A DNA stretch of 46,692 nt, from assembly GCA_902385225.1 (NCBI GenBank), contig CABMEU010000022.1, positions 1 through 46,692 of the forward strand, written 5' to 3'. The notes beneath the pieces were generated by a model, which did no database searches, was not told where the DNA came from, and saw nothing but the letters and a program-made list of their open reading frames with translations. Position 1 is the stretch's first letter, and every line of letters starts with the position of its first letter. Below, piece by piece: positions 1 to 8,529 of this stretch. The position numbers were made by a program, and so were the translations under genes. This DNA comes from an uncultured archaeon (GTDB lineage: Archaea; Iainarchaeota; Iainarchaeia; Iainarchaeales; JAAZKV01).

Positions 1-550
1 GGAAGGAAACTTGGGTCTAGCGAACGCTAGTGCGCCTCTTAGTAGGGCCCTAGTCTTACAATGAACCTATCCTGGGAGTAATTGAGTTGTCGCGGGTAAG
101 AGTTCACATCGACCCCGCGGTTTGCTACCTCGCCGTCGTCTCATGGCATCCTGGCTGTGCATGAGCAGCCAAGGGTGGAGGGGTTTACTCATTAAAGCCG
201 TACGTTAGTTGGGTTAAGAACGGTGCGAGCCAGTTTGGATACTATCTGTTGGAGTTGTTGATTGACTGAGGGGAAGCTGCCACGAGTACGAGAGGAACAT
301 GGCGGCGCAGCCACTGGTGTACCAGTTGTCTGACAAGGCAATGCTGGGTAGCTACGCTGTAGCGGATAAGCGCTGAATGCATCTAAGCACGAAGCCGTCC
401 CTAAAAAGAGTCAATCTATCCCGAGACGCCGTGAAAAACCGGTTTGTAGGGACGAGCGCGCTCATAGAAGATGAGTTTGATAGGTTGCGGATGTACGCAC
501 AAAGCTTTTGCGATGTGTTGAGTCCTGCAAAACTAAAAGCGCTAGGTTGC
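1..550 (+). rRNA. 23S ribosomal RNA, 3' part (domains V-VI)
   Basis: This is the 3' end of a large-subunit rRNA cut by the left window edge. The sarcin-ricin loop (AGTACGAGAGGAAC) is intact at 285-298, and the usual landmarks follow in order: AAGAGTTCACATCGAC at 97-112, ACCTCG at 127-132, CATCCTGG at 147-154, AAGGGT at 171-176, ATTAAAG at 191-197 and GGGTTAAGAACGG at 211-223. The 3' end is set at about 550 by comparison with where other 23S genes stop after the GTTGAG at 519; it is approximate. Several bases of the peptidyl-transferase ring differ from the near-universal consensus (see findings), yet helices around them stay paired, so I read it as a functional but divergent gene. No 5S rRNA follows in the window. 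Confidence 0.95.
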
Positions 551-560
551 TAATAACACA

Positions 561-581
561 AAAGCAATATTTGTTTGCTTT
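561..581 (+). terminator. Weak hairpin after 23S rRNA
   Basis: A 7-bp inverted repeat (AAAGCAA, 7-nt loop, TTGCTTT) lies just downstream of the 23S end. There is no strong T-run, so it may be a processing or termination structure; the role is inferred from position only. Confidence 0.3.
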
Positions 582-717
582 GCAATCAGTCACGTATATG
601 TTCTGTTAATTGATTAACCCTTTGCGAGCCTTTAACGGACGCGATTTTTTTATTCATTGCTTGCGGAAGCAAGGTTCAAATAAGCGGTTTTTTATATTTC
701 TAATTCCTACTTTGTGC

Positions 718-2361
718 ATGCCTAAAAGAAGTGTCAAACATAAACCAAAGCATAAAATTCAAAAGCACCGATTAACCCGCCCCCGCACTCACCACTTAGC
801 CCGCACTTCAATTTCTCACAAAGACTTCGTGAAATCTTCTTTCCTCTCAAAAAAACTTTTCTCTATTGGCAAATTCAATTTCCCAGTTGAATACTTAATT
901 TTAATTCTCATTTTGATTTTCGCGTTTTATTTGAGGATAATGTTTCTTGGCGCCCCAGCGTTTTGGGCGGATGAGAGTATTTCGGCAATCGCATCAAAGA
1001 ACATTCTCGAAAAAGGCGTTCCGGTTTTTGATTCAGGGGTTTTCTACGGGCGAGCGCTTGTTTATCATTACTCCGAAGCCCTCTCGCTCCTCGCGTTTGG
1101 CTTGAATGATTTTGCCGCGAGATTTCCTTCCGTAATTTTTGGAATGCTGACAGTTCTCCTCGCGTTCTTTATCGGGAGAGAGTATTCAAAGAAAGCGGGT
1201 TTAGTTGCGGCGCTTTTTACCGCGACCTTTTTCCTTGAGGTATTCTTCTCAAGGCAGGGAAGATTTTATTCTCTCTTTCAGCTTGCGTTCTTCTCTTCGC
1301 TTTTCTTTTTATACAAATCAAAAAATAACCAAAAATGGATTTACCCCGCGCTCTTCACTTTTGCGCTTGCAGTTGACACAAATCCGTATGGAATAATGCT
1401 TGCCCCATTTTTTATTTTAGAATATTTCTTTTTCAAAAAGAGAGTGAAAAAGGAGACGCGCGGAAGGGGTAAAACAAATCTCAAACAAAAATTTTTGTTT
1501 CTCCTAATTCCGATTGTAATTCTAGTCGCGCAAGGAATTGATATTATCTCAGTTTTCTTTGGCTCGCTTGCCGCAAAAGTCGGAAGAGGGGAGGGAATGA
1601 ATTTTTACGCTTCTCTTGCACAGGAGTTTAAATCACAAACATTTTTCACAATGCCTTTTGTGAGTATTCTCTGCGCGGCGGGCGCGTTTTGGGCGTATTT
1701 TAAGAACAAACGATTGACTTTGATAATAATTGCGCCTTCAATATTTGTTCTTGCAGGGTTATATTTCTCAAGCGATTTCGCTTTAAGATATTTTTACTTC
1801 ATTATCTTTCCCATAGTGCTATTTGCAGGCGCTTTGTTTGGTTTTGTTGCGGAGAATAAAAAACAGATTATTCCGGTGCTAATTGTTCTTGGCGTGCTGT
1901 TAGTGGTTTGCTCAAATATCTTCTTTCCAAATTCATTTGGTTTTGCTCTTCTTGCCCCTTCTGAGAATTTGATTGATGCCTCAGCTCCTGAGATAAGTTT
2001 TGCCGGTATCCCTGCTTCAGTTCATGCGGAGCTGATGGATTCAGGCTCAGTGGTTGTGTCCCTTTATTCTCCTCCTGTTGAGTGGTATTTGAAGAAACCA
2101 AAGTATGTCTTGCCTTTTTCACTGAACGGAACATATGCTGATGAGATTTCCATAAAGAAAGACGGGGAGCTTGTTGATATTTATTCTGGTTCGGAAGTGA
2201 TTCGCGGGCTTGACGAGTTAAGCGGAAAGTTCTTTTTTATTGAGGAATATTTTGCATCCTCCAAGCTTGAGCTTACCAAAAAAATCGCGCTTGACTCTGT
2301 AAAAAAAAGGTGTTCTTTTCGTTTCGCAAATAAAAGCATAGCGATTTTTGAGTGTAATTAA
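718..2361 (+). CDS. GT-C membrane glycosyltransferase (ArnT/PMT-like)
   Basis: A multi-pass membrane protein of 547 aa from the ATG at 718. After a basic cytoplasmic N-terminus (about 50 residues) and the first membrane helix it carries FWADES around residues 82-87, the acidic DE motif in the first outer loop typical of GT-C enzymes that use lipid-phosphate sugars (GT39/GT83 type). About ten further hydrophobic helices and a C-terminal soluble part of about 130 residues follow. The likely role is transfer of a sugar from a polyprenyl-phosphate donor to a protein or glycan on the outer face. An in-frame TTG at 610 would add 36 residues of unlikely sequence. It heads the surface-glycan cluster, and the next gene has the same architecture. 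Substrate is unknown. Confidence 0.82.
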   Translation: MPKRSVKHKPKHKIQKHRLTRPRTHHLARTSISHKDFVKSSFLSKKLFSIGKFNFPVEYLILILILIFAFYLRIMFLGAPAFWADESISAIASKNILEKGVPVFDSGVFYGRALVYHYSEALSLLAFGLNDFAARFPSVIFGMLTVLLAFFIGREYSKKAGLVAALFTATFFLEVFFSRQGRFYSLFQLAFFSSLFFLYKSKNNQKWIYPALFTFALAVDTNPYGIMLAPFFILEYFFFKKRVKKETRGRGKTNLKQKFLFLLIPIVILVAQGIDIISVFFGSLAAKVGRGEGMNFYASLAQEFKSQTFFTMPFVSILCAAGAFWAYFKNKRLTLIIIAPSIFVLAGLYFSSDFALRYFYFIIFPIVLFAGALFGFVAENKKQIIPVLIVLGVLLVVCSNIFFPNSFGFALLAPSENLIDASAPEISFAGIPASVHAELMDSGSVVVSLYSPPVEWYLKKPKYVLPFSLNGTYADEISIKKDGELVDIYSGSEVIRGLDELSGKFFFIEEYFASSKLELTKKIALDSVKKRCSFRFANKSIAIFECN

Positions 2362-2364
2362 GCT

Positions 2365-2372
2365 ATTTAAAG
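2365..2372 (+). promoter_or_regulatory. TATA box for the second GT-C gene
   Basis: ATTTAAAG centred 30 nt before the TTG at 2398, directly after the upstream stop codon. The spacing suggests a leaderless transcript. Confidence 0.5.
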
Positions 2373-2397
2373 TTCAACTTTCTAATACTCTAAACTT

Positions 2398-4344
2398 TTG
2401 GTGAGAATTTTGATTAAAAAAAGAAGGGCGCGGGTGCAAAGCAGGAAAGATTCGCTGGGGTCATTCGAAGAGTCTGTTAAGCATAAAATTAATCAGGATG
2501 TTCTAAGTAGGGTTCCAAATTTTCCAAAGATAAAAGTCTCTCTTCCGCTTAAGCGAAAAGAAACAATTGCGGTTCTCTCTGCAGTTGTGATTATTCTCGC
2601 TTTTATCTTAATGCAGCTGGTCTTGATGAATTCAACAGGCATTGGGACTGATGAGGGCAATTTTGTTTTTACGGCGAAGGAGATTATGCAGGGCAAAGAA
2701 CCAAATTTGGATTTTTATGTGCGGGAAGCGGGGTCATTATTAGTTCTGTTGCCGGTGCTCAGTGTTTTTGGAACAACAATTGAAAGTTTGAGATGGATAA
2801 TTCTAGTTGTTCATGTTCTTGAAATAGCGGTGATTGCGTTCTTGGCGTTTAAATTAACTAACAGCAAGAAACTCACTATCGCCTCAATGCTTTTGACAAT
2901 AGTGCTTCTTCAGGTAAATGGTCCTCTTGATTTTTACCAAGGGTGTTTTTATCAGTTCTCAAATTTATTGTCGCTTGCGATAATATCAATTGTGATATTG
3001 AAGCTCTTTGGGCATCTTGAGATGAGCTGGAGAAGAACTGCAGTAATTACTGGACTATTAATCGGGCTTGACATTATTTCTTATAAGGGCTCAATTATTC
3101 TGCTTGGCGTAATCCCGTTTCTGGTTCTGCTTGGAGCAAACCAAAAGAACCGGACTCGTTTTGCTGTCCCGGATGTCCTAATTTTCTTTCTCTCAGCCGG
3201 AATTCCAATCGGGGCATATTTTGCTTATTTCTCCATAAAGACAAACTTTCTGCATATTCTGCAGATGGCGATGGGGAATGTTCTCGCAAGCTGGCTGTTT
3301 GCGCTTGTTTTCTTTTTCGCAATCTTCAAACTTTTTCTTGCGAAGAGAATATCTGTTTCTAACGACATAGTTGTATTTTGCCTTAATTTTCTTTTTGTGT
3401 TAGTGATAATATTCAGAATGTTTTTGGATTACTCGGGCACTATAAATTCGTTGTACAGCGGACTTGTATTTATTAATTTATTCACTTTAATGACAATACA
3501 ATTTTTCAGCATTTATTTCTCCGGAAGGTTTCGCAAAGTAATTTTTTATATCTGCTTTGCGCTTAATGCGTTCATATTGGTATTTGGGTTTGGAAACAGG
3601 GGATTCTTTTCAGGACCCCCAATCGAGTATTATTTAGCAAGCACAATTCTTTTCATAGTTTACAATTTTGTGCTATTTTGTTTTTACCTTGAGAAGCATG
3701 AAAAGCACGAGCATGACAAAAAGATTTTTGTGCTTGGTTCGGCGCTTTATTTGTGGGTGATAATGCTTTCAATTGGCGGAAAATTAATGCCTACGAGATT
3801 TGAGAGCGCTCTTGTGCTTCTTCCTATTTTAATTCTCATAATAATCAAAATAAAATCAAAGGCAACTACTTTGATAAAACTTATTTTTATTGTGGCGGTT
3901 GTTCTGACTGTTTTTATGAACAGCACGCTTAGCAATGATTACACTTTGTACCCAAAAAACTCATTTGACTCCGCTGTAGAGTATATGCACATAAACCTTG
4001 ACTCCAATCAAACAGTTTTTTCGCTTGATACGGCACTTCTATCAGAGATTCCAAATAAGAGCATGATTCCGTTTTACTCTCAGCATGTTTATATTATTGA
4101 AGAGGAGTACTCGGATTATTATTATCCTGGCTTAACTGAGACGTTCGCTGGATATGATATCACTATGCGAAAAGATGATGTTCTTGAGAGGCTTATGGAT
4201 ACCGTTCCAAAATATGTTATCGGCTCAAGCAGGGCGACAATGAGAATAATAGTGGAGAATGATTACATTAACTCTTGGTTTAATGAGACTTATTCACTCA
4301 AAGCTAATTTTGGGAGAATAATGATTTACGAGAGAAGGATTTAA
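2398..4344 (+). CDS. GT-C family membrane glycosyltransferase, putative
   Basis: A 648-residue polytopic membrane protein with a basic N-terminal cytoplasmic tail of about 55 residues and roughly 12 hydrophobic helices. The first outer loop has TDEGNF near residue 85, which matches the Asp-Glu motif of GT-C glycosyltransferases, and a soluble tail of about 120 residues ends the protein. It lies 36 nt after a similar gene and may be an ancient duplicate, although the two show little direct identity by eye. Start is TTG 2398 or the adjacent GTG 2401; both fit the TATA box at 2365. Likely donor is a polyprenyl-phosphate sugar (family knowledge), acceptor unknown. Confidence 0.7.
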   Translation: MVRILIKKRRARVQSRKDSLGSFEESVKHKINQDVLSRVPNFPKIKVSLPLKRKETIAVLSAVVIILAFILMQLVLMNSTGIGTDEGNFVFTAKEIMQGKEPNLDFYVREAGSLLVLLPVLSVFGTTIESLRWIILVVHVLEIAVIAFLAFKLTNSKKLTIASMLLTIVLLQVNGPLDFYQGCFYQFSNLLSLAIISIVILKLFGHLEMSWRRTAVITGLLIGLDIISYKGSIILLGVIPFLVLLGANQKNRTRFAVPDVLIFFLSAGIPIGAYFAYFSIKTNFLHILQMAMGNVLASWLFALVFFFAIFKLFLAKRISVSNDIVVFCLNFLFVLVIIFRMFLDYSGTINSLYSGLVFINLFTLMTIQFFSIYFSGRFRKVIFYICFALNAFILVFGFGNRGFFSGPPIEYYLASTILFIVYNFVLFCFYLEKHEKHEHDKKIFVLGSALYLWVIMLSIGGKLMPTRFESALVLLPILILIIIKIKSKATTLIKLIFIVAVVLTVFMNSTLSNDYTLYPKNSFDSAVEYMHINLDSNQTVFSLDTALLSEIPNKSMIPFYSQHVYIIEEEYSDYYYPGLTETFAGYDITMRKDDVLERLMDTVPKYVIGSSRATMRIIVENDYINSWFNETYSLKANFGRIMIYERRI

Positions 4345-4347
4345 ATA
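4340..4347 (+). promoter_or_regulatory. TATA box inside the preceding stop codon
   Basis: TTTAAATA spans the TAA stop (4342-4344) of the upstream gene and is centred 25 nt before the ATG at 4369, so the acyltransferase is probably transcribed from its own leaderless promoter. Confidence 0.6.
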
Positions 4348-4368
4348 GGAAATATCCTTTATCCAGTA

Positions 4369-4866
4369 ATGGGTATTGCTGGTGTAATTCTTGCGCGAAT
4401 CGGCCGAATGATTCTCAAAGGAAACACACTTTATTGGACTGCTGTTTATTCACTCGTTTTTGAACACATGGGGCGCCAGGTTGCGATGCTTGGAAAAATT
4501 TACCTGCAGGGTCCTGAGAATATATCTATCGGGAACCACACGACAATAAACCAAGGGTGTACTTTTTGCGGGAAAGGCGGAATCAAAATAGGGGCTGATG
4601 TTTTAATCGGACAAAACGTGAATATCATGACGAGTAATTACAAATATTCCAGCTCAATAGTTCCAATTAGAGCACAGGGGCAGATTTACAAAAAAGTTAT
4701 AATAGACGATGGGGCGTGGATTTGCGCCGCGGCAATAATTCTTCCCGGAGTTAAAATTGGCAAGAGAGCGATTGTGGGTGCGGGCGCAGTTGTTACAAAA
4801 GATGTTGCCCCTTTCACAATAGTGGCTGGGAACCCCGCAAAAGTGGTAAAATCAATGTCTAAATAA
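4369..4866 (+). CDS. Hexapeptide-repeat (LbetaH) acyltransferase
   Basis: A 165-aa protein of the left-handed beta-helix acyltransferase family (WbbJ/maltose O-acetyltransferase type). The hexapeptide pattern runs from about residue 45, for example ISIGNHTTINQGCTF and IKIGADVLIGQNVNI, and the C-terminus has the usual [21 protein letters not shown] block. Such enzymes form trimers and transfer acetyl or related groups from acyl-CoA to sugars; here the context is surface glycan modification. The N-terminal 35 residues are hydrophobic and may touch the membrane. A paralogue of almost the same length is at 8005-8499, with near-identical DNA over the C-terminal block. Acceptor sugar is not known. 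Confidence 0.85.
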   Translation: MGIAGVILARIGRMILKGNTLYWTAVYSLVFEHMGRQVAMLGKIYLQGPENISIGNHTTINQGCTFCGKGGIKIGADVLIGQNVNIMTSNYKYSSSIVPIRAQGQIYKKVIIDDGAWICAAAIILPGVKIGKRAIVGAGAVVTKDVAPFTIVAGNPAKVVKSMSK

Positions 4867-4912
4867 TTAAATGTTTAAGCAAGTATAACCCTCGCGGGCA
4901 TATTCCAAACTG

Positions 4913-5878
4913 TCAGCGGCTAGTTTTAGTTTTTGAGGTTTTTTGTTTATCAAGCTTCAGCAGCGCATACCCTATTAGCCCGTATATAATTGTTGGAATA
5001 AATATTGCGATGTGGAAAATCAGTGTTTTGTTTAGCGCAAAAGCGTACCCATACCCTAATTGCACAAGGAAATACGCGAATCCCGCCTCAAATATTCCAA
5101 AATTTGCCACTGTTCGTATCGGGATAATATCAATGAAAAGCAGCGCGAGTCCGATGAAACTTATTACAAAGAAATCAAGCTGAACTCCAAGAGCATATAA
5201 TACCGCAAATCCCATTAGGAGTCTTAAGAGCCAGTAAACCAGCGAAAGAATAAATATGAGCGCGAGTTTTCGTTTCTTGATTTTGAATGCCTCAAGAACA
5301 CTCTCTTCAATAATCAGAACAAGTTTTGATATTTTTGGGTATTTCTTCAGCCGCTTTGAAACTGAATATTTGGCTGCAATAATTGAGAATATTCCAAGCC
5401 CCAAAAATGCTGCCAAGAAAAGTATTGAGACAAAATATATAATTTCCTGCGCTATTGATACCGCCACAAATAAACTTGAAGTGATAAGCAAAATGTATAT
5501 TACAAGAAGATCCGCTATCCTGACCAAAAATAGTTTCTTTACCCCGTTGGCATAATTCACCTCAAAATATTTTTTGAGCCCGTACACATAAGATATTTCG
5601 CCCACCCTCATGGGCATTATTCCAACAACCATGTTTGCGAAATTTGAGAGACTGAAGAGTTTAAGATTAAATTTTATCTCGAATGCCCTGGCGTATCTAA
5701 AAACATTTATTAGTTCTATCAGCGGAAAAAGGATTAAGGTCAGCAAAAAGATATACGGGCTTGTTATTAGCAGCGCGAGGTTTGAGATTCCAAGCTGCGC
5801 AAACAAGAAATATAGAATAACAAAGGTTACTAAAATGGAAAATATTAATTTAATTAATGAGAACTTAATTCTTTTCAT
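4913..5878 (-). CDS. Flippase-like membrane protein (LPG synthase TM / UPF0104 family)
   Basis: A 321-residue protein with about eight hydrophobic helices. The conserved spots of the family are visible: an early N-x-x-R motif (LINVFRYARAF), PMRVGEISYVY near residue 90 and FIDIIPIRTVANFGIFEAGF near residue 250. Archaeal relatives are found in glycan clusters and include AglD-associated domains; they are thought to help move lipid-linked intermediates or to be glycosyltransferase partners, but the biochemical function is not settled. It overlaps the upstream GT2 gene by 14 nt, so the two are translationally linked in a minus-strand operon with the GT4 gene. Confidence 0.75.
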   Translation of the reverse strand: MKRIKFSLIKLIFSILVTFVILYFLFAQLGISNLALLITSPYIFLLTLILFPLIELINVFRYARAFEIKFNLKLFSLSNFANMVVGIMPMRVGEISYVYGLKKYFEVNYANGVKKLFLVRIADLLVIYILLITSSLFVAVSIAQEIIYFVSILFLAAFLGLGIFSIIAAKYSVSKRLKKYPKISKLVLIIEESVLEAFKIKKRKLALIFILSLVYWLLRLLMGFAVLYALGVQLDFFVISFIGLALLFIDIIPIRTVANFGIFEAGFAYFLVQLGYGYAFALNKTLIFHIAIFIPTIIYGLIGYALLKLDKQKTSKTKTSR

Positions 5879-6884
5879 TAAACCACCAAATTGATTTTTT
5901 CTTAAACCCGCTTACATTTCTTCGGATAACACTTCTTTTTATAATCATTTTTGGCAGGTAAAAAATCACGGACAAATACACTCTAAGCATTATCGCGGCC
6001 GATTTCACCGCTCCAATTCTTTGCAATTTCTCTCTCTGCTCTTTTGAATGAACTCCAAAAATAGTTAAGTATGCGTCTCTAAACGGGTAGAGCAGCAAAT
6101 CACTAGACGGGAAATTCTTTATTGCCACAAAGAACCCGTTTCGTTTTGAGAGAAATGCCTTAAGCGGGGAGGCTCTGCCCCCTGTCATTGAATGAAAGTG
6201 AATTAGTTTTGATTTTGGGTTGCACACCGAGATATACCCCGCTCTCCTAAGCCGAAAGCCAAAATCAATATCCTCGCAGAATGCGAAGAAATCTTCATCA
6301 AACAAGCCCGTACTCAATAAGGAAGCTCTCTTGTAAAGCGCGGAGAATCCTGAGGGCGCGAATATCTCAAATGTTTTTTTAAATCTCTGCGGACTTTCTC
6401 CGTAACCGAGCGATAAATCGCCTTCACGCATTTCAACAAAAGTTCTTGACGGCAACAGGCGGATTCCCGCATTCTGAATCCTGCCATTTGGATAAATTCC
6501 TACGCTCCCGACAGCGCCGATTTTATTATCTTTTTGCGCGGCAAAAATGAGTTCCTTAAGCCAATTCTTATCAACAATAGTGTCATTATTCAGGCACACA
6601 ATATAACTAATCTCGCTGTCTTTGAAGGCTTCATTTATTGCCTCATTATTCCCGCGGGCAAACCCGGTGTTTTTCTCAAAGCGAAGCAGCTTTGCCGCAG
6701 GAAATATTTTTCTCACATATTCGCTTGTTCCATCAGTTGAGCCGTTATCAACAAAATACAGCTCAAAGTTTTTGTATGTCTGATTACGCAGCGCGAAGAG
6801 GCATTTTGGCAAAAACCGCAGGCCATTGTGACTCAAAATAATGACCGCGGCTTTTTTAGAAGTGTTTGCTTTTCTGCCGTTCAT
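5865..6884 (-). CDS. GT2 family glycosyltransferase
   Basis: About 340 aa with a GT-A fold: AVIILSHNGLRFLPKCL at the N-terminus, VDNGSTDGTSEYV near residue 45, the metal-binding LNNDTIVDKNW around residue 95 and ED-x-D-FGFRLRRAGY near residue 200. This pattern is that of rhamnosyltransferase-like GT2 enzymes acting on nucleotide sugars in the cytoplasm. The C-terminal 60 residues hold a hydrophobic stretch that may bind the membrane. The ATG at 6884 avoids overlap with the upstream gene; a start at 6899 would overlap it by 14 nt. It is the middle gene of the minus-strand operon GT4-GT2-flippase. The sugar cannot be told from sequence. Confidence 0.87.
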   Translation of the reverse strand: MNGRKANTSKKAAVIILSHNGLRFLPKCLFALRNQTYKNFELYFVDNGSTDGTSEYVRKIFPAAKLLRFEKNTGFARGNNEAINEAFKDSEISYIVCLNNDTIVDKNWLKELIFAAQKDNKIGAVGSVGIYPNGRIQNAGIRLLPSRTFVEMREGDLSLGYGESPQRFKKTFEIFAPSGFSALYKRASLLSTGLFDEDFFAFCEDIDFGFRLRRAGYISVCNPKSKLIHFHSMTGGRASPLKAFLSKRNGFFVAIKNFPSSDLLLYPFRDAYLTIFGVHSKEQREKLQRIGAVKSAAIMLRVYLSVIFYLPKMIIKRSVIRRNVSGFKKKSIWWFNEKN

Positions 6885-6885
6885 T

Positions 6886-7944
6886 TTACACAGCCTCATT
6901 TATTTTATTCGCGAGCTCTTCAAAACTCTTTTCTTTCGCATATACCCCGCTTTTCCCAAGTATTTCCCTATTTGTTTTGTTATCAAAGCACACAACTCTC
7001 AATTTTGCGGATTTGTACGCAAATAGTTTTCCGTTTCCCTCTCCAGCGTCAGATGTTTTTGGGGCGAGGGCAATATCTCCCAAGGCGAGATATGCGCCAA
7101 GCTCTTCATACTTTACTCTCCCAGTGAAAGTTATTCTGTCAAGAACTCCAAGCCCCTTCGCGAGTTTTTTTGCGTCATCAAAAGGATAACCAATTAAAAG
7201 AAAATGAATATTCTTTTTCACGAAAGGAATCGCTTTTATCAAATAATCAATTCCCTTATACAAATCCATTCCTCCCGCATATACAGCAATCATTTTTCCC
7301 TTTGGGAGAGCGAGATTTGGAGTAAAAGAAGAGGCATTCTTTAGGATAACTCCCCTAATTTTGTCATCACTGATTATTTGAATCGGCTTTTTCACCCCGC
7401 ATTCATCCCGCAGGAACTTTTTCATACTATTTGAGTTTGCGATTATTTCATCGGGGCAGTTTGAGAGGAATTTCTCTGCCGCAAAAATAATTCTGCGCGC
7501 AATTCCCTTTTTTGAGATTGTTCCTTGCCCAGAAAGTTCCCCCGCGAGCGACCCCTGGGCGTCATAAATTAATTTTTTTCCAAACATTGTGCGGAGAATA
7601 ATTCCAATCGCAATTCCCTCGTGCAGATGGGCATAAACTAAATCAATTCTTTCTCTCCTCATAATTCCAGTTGCTTTTGCGAGCATCAATATGTCAAGAA
7701 AAGGTTTGTAAAAAGAAAAGCCGGGAGAGAGTTTTTTGTATCCCAAAAGCATTGCGACGCGCACAGTGTTTATCCCGTCAAGATTTCTTCCAAGCGGATA
7801 AGTAAGCAAAGTAATTCTTGCGCCGCTCTTGCCCATTCTCTCATATGAGTTAAGTATTCTAACATGACAGCCGCGGTCGGAGAAAAAGGGGGTTGGAGCA
7901 AGCATCAGAACATTACAAATCTTTTTGTTATTCTTCAGTGGCAT
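6886..7944 (-). CDS. GT4 family glycosyltransferase
   Basis: About 352 aa from the ATG at 7944. The N-terminal half has VLMLAPTPFFSDRGCHVRI (acceptor-side Rossmann fold), the C-terminal half AVYAGGMDLYKGIDYLIKA and a degenerate E-x7-E region (EGNGKLFAYKSAKLRVVCF) typical of GT-B retaining glycosyltransferases. It probably adds a sugar from a nucleotide donor to a lipid-linked glycan on the cytoplasmic face. The longer reading from 7992 would run towards the divergent acyltransferase gene; starting at 7944 leaves 60 bp for two promoters. First gene of the three-gene minus-strand operon. Confidence 0.88.
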   Translation of the reverse strand: MPLKNNKKICNVLMLAPTPFFSDRGCHVRILNSYERMGKSGARITLLTYPLGRNLDGINTVRVAMLLGYKKLSPGFSFYKPFLDILMLAKATGIMRRERIDLVYAHLHEGIAIGIILRTMFGKKLIYDAQGSLAGELSGQGTISKKGIARRIIFAAEKFLSNCPDEIIANSNSMKKFLRDECGVKKPIQIISDDKIRGVILKNASSFTPNLALPKGKMIAVYAGGMDLYKGIDYLIKAIPFVKKNIHFLLIGYPFDDAKKLAKGLGVLDRITFTGRVKYEELGAYLALGDIALAPKTSDAGEGNGKLFAYKSAKLRVVCFDNKTNREILGKSGVYAKEKSFEELANKINEAV

Positions 7945-8004
7945 AATTGAATTATTGAATCTACAGAAATAGTTAAAAACAGCAAGAGCCAAAAGGTGTG
8001 CATA

Positions 8005-8499
8005 ATGGGTCTTGTTAAGCGTTTAATAAAATCAATCGGGGGCGGGCTGATATATGCAAATAAGCGCCTAAGGGCCGTATTTTATTCAATGATTCTTGCG
8101 CATGTCGGAAAAGGGGTTTTGATTGCGAGCACACTGCACATAGGCGACCCTGAGAAAATCTTTATCGGGGACAGAGCGGTGATAAGTTATAATTGCAGTA
8201 TTGGCGGAAAGGGAATTGTGAGAATAGGAAATGATTCTTTGATTGCGCAGAATGTGAGTATTATTACAAGTAATCATAATTATGAAAGCAGAAAAATTCC
8301 GATGAATAGACAGGGGCATACGGAGAACGAGGTGATTCTTGAGGATGATGTTTGGGTTTGCGCGAACTCAGTCATTTTGCCAGGGGTAAAAATTGGCCGC
8401 GGAGCGATAATTGCCGCCGGCTCAATTGTTACAAAAGATGTTGCCCCTTTCACAATAGTAGCTGGAAACCCCGCAAAGAGAATTAAAGTCAGAAAATGA
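8005..8499 (+). CDS. Hexapeptide-repeat (LbetaH) acyltransferase, paralogue
   Basis: A 164-aa beta-helix acyltransferase with the same layout as the one at 4369: hydrophobic N-terminus, hexapeptide coils ([30 protein letters not shown]), a His-bearing loop ([16 protein letters not shown]) that looks more like the usual catalytic loop than the SNYKY of its paralogue, and [19 protein letters not shown] at the end. Probable O- or N-acetylation of a surface sugar. The DNA around 8425-8475 is nearly identical to 4792-4842, which points to a fairly recent duplication or gene conversion. GTG 7996 is a possible earlier start. Confidence 0.86.
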   Translation: MGLVKRLIKSIGGGLIYANKRLRAVFYSMILAHVGKGVLIASTLHIGDPEKIFIGDRAVISYNCSIGGKGIVRIGNDSLIAQNVSIITSNHNYESRKIPMNRQGHTENEVILEDDVWVCANSVILPGVKIGRGAIIAAGSIVTKDVAPFTIVAGNPAKRIKVRK

Positions 8500-8529
8500 A
8501 GCTTATTTCTTAAATAAATAATATTTTTT

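Noticed and set aside
1..550. 23S rRNA pseudogene
   Set aside because: Compensatory helix changes and an intact sarcin-ricin loop speak for a working gene, although reads should confirm the odd bases.
6534..7189. Overlapping plus-strand frames within the GT2 and GT4 genes
   Set aside because: Strong glycosyltransferase motifs on the minus strand explain the region; the plus-strand products match nothing.
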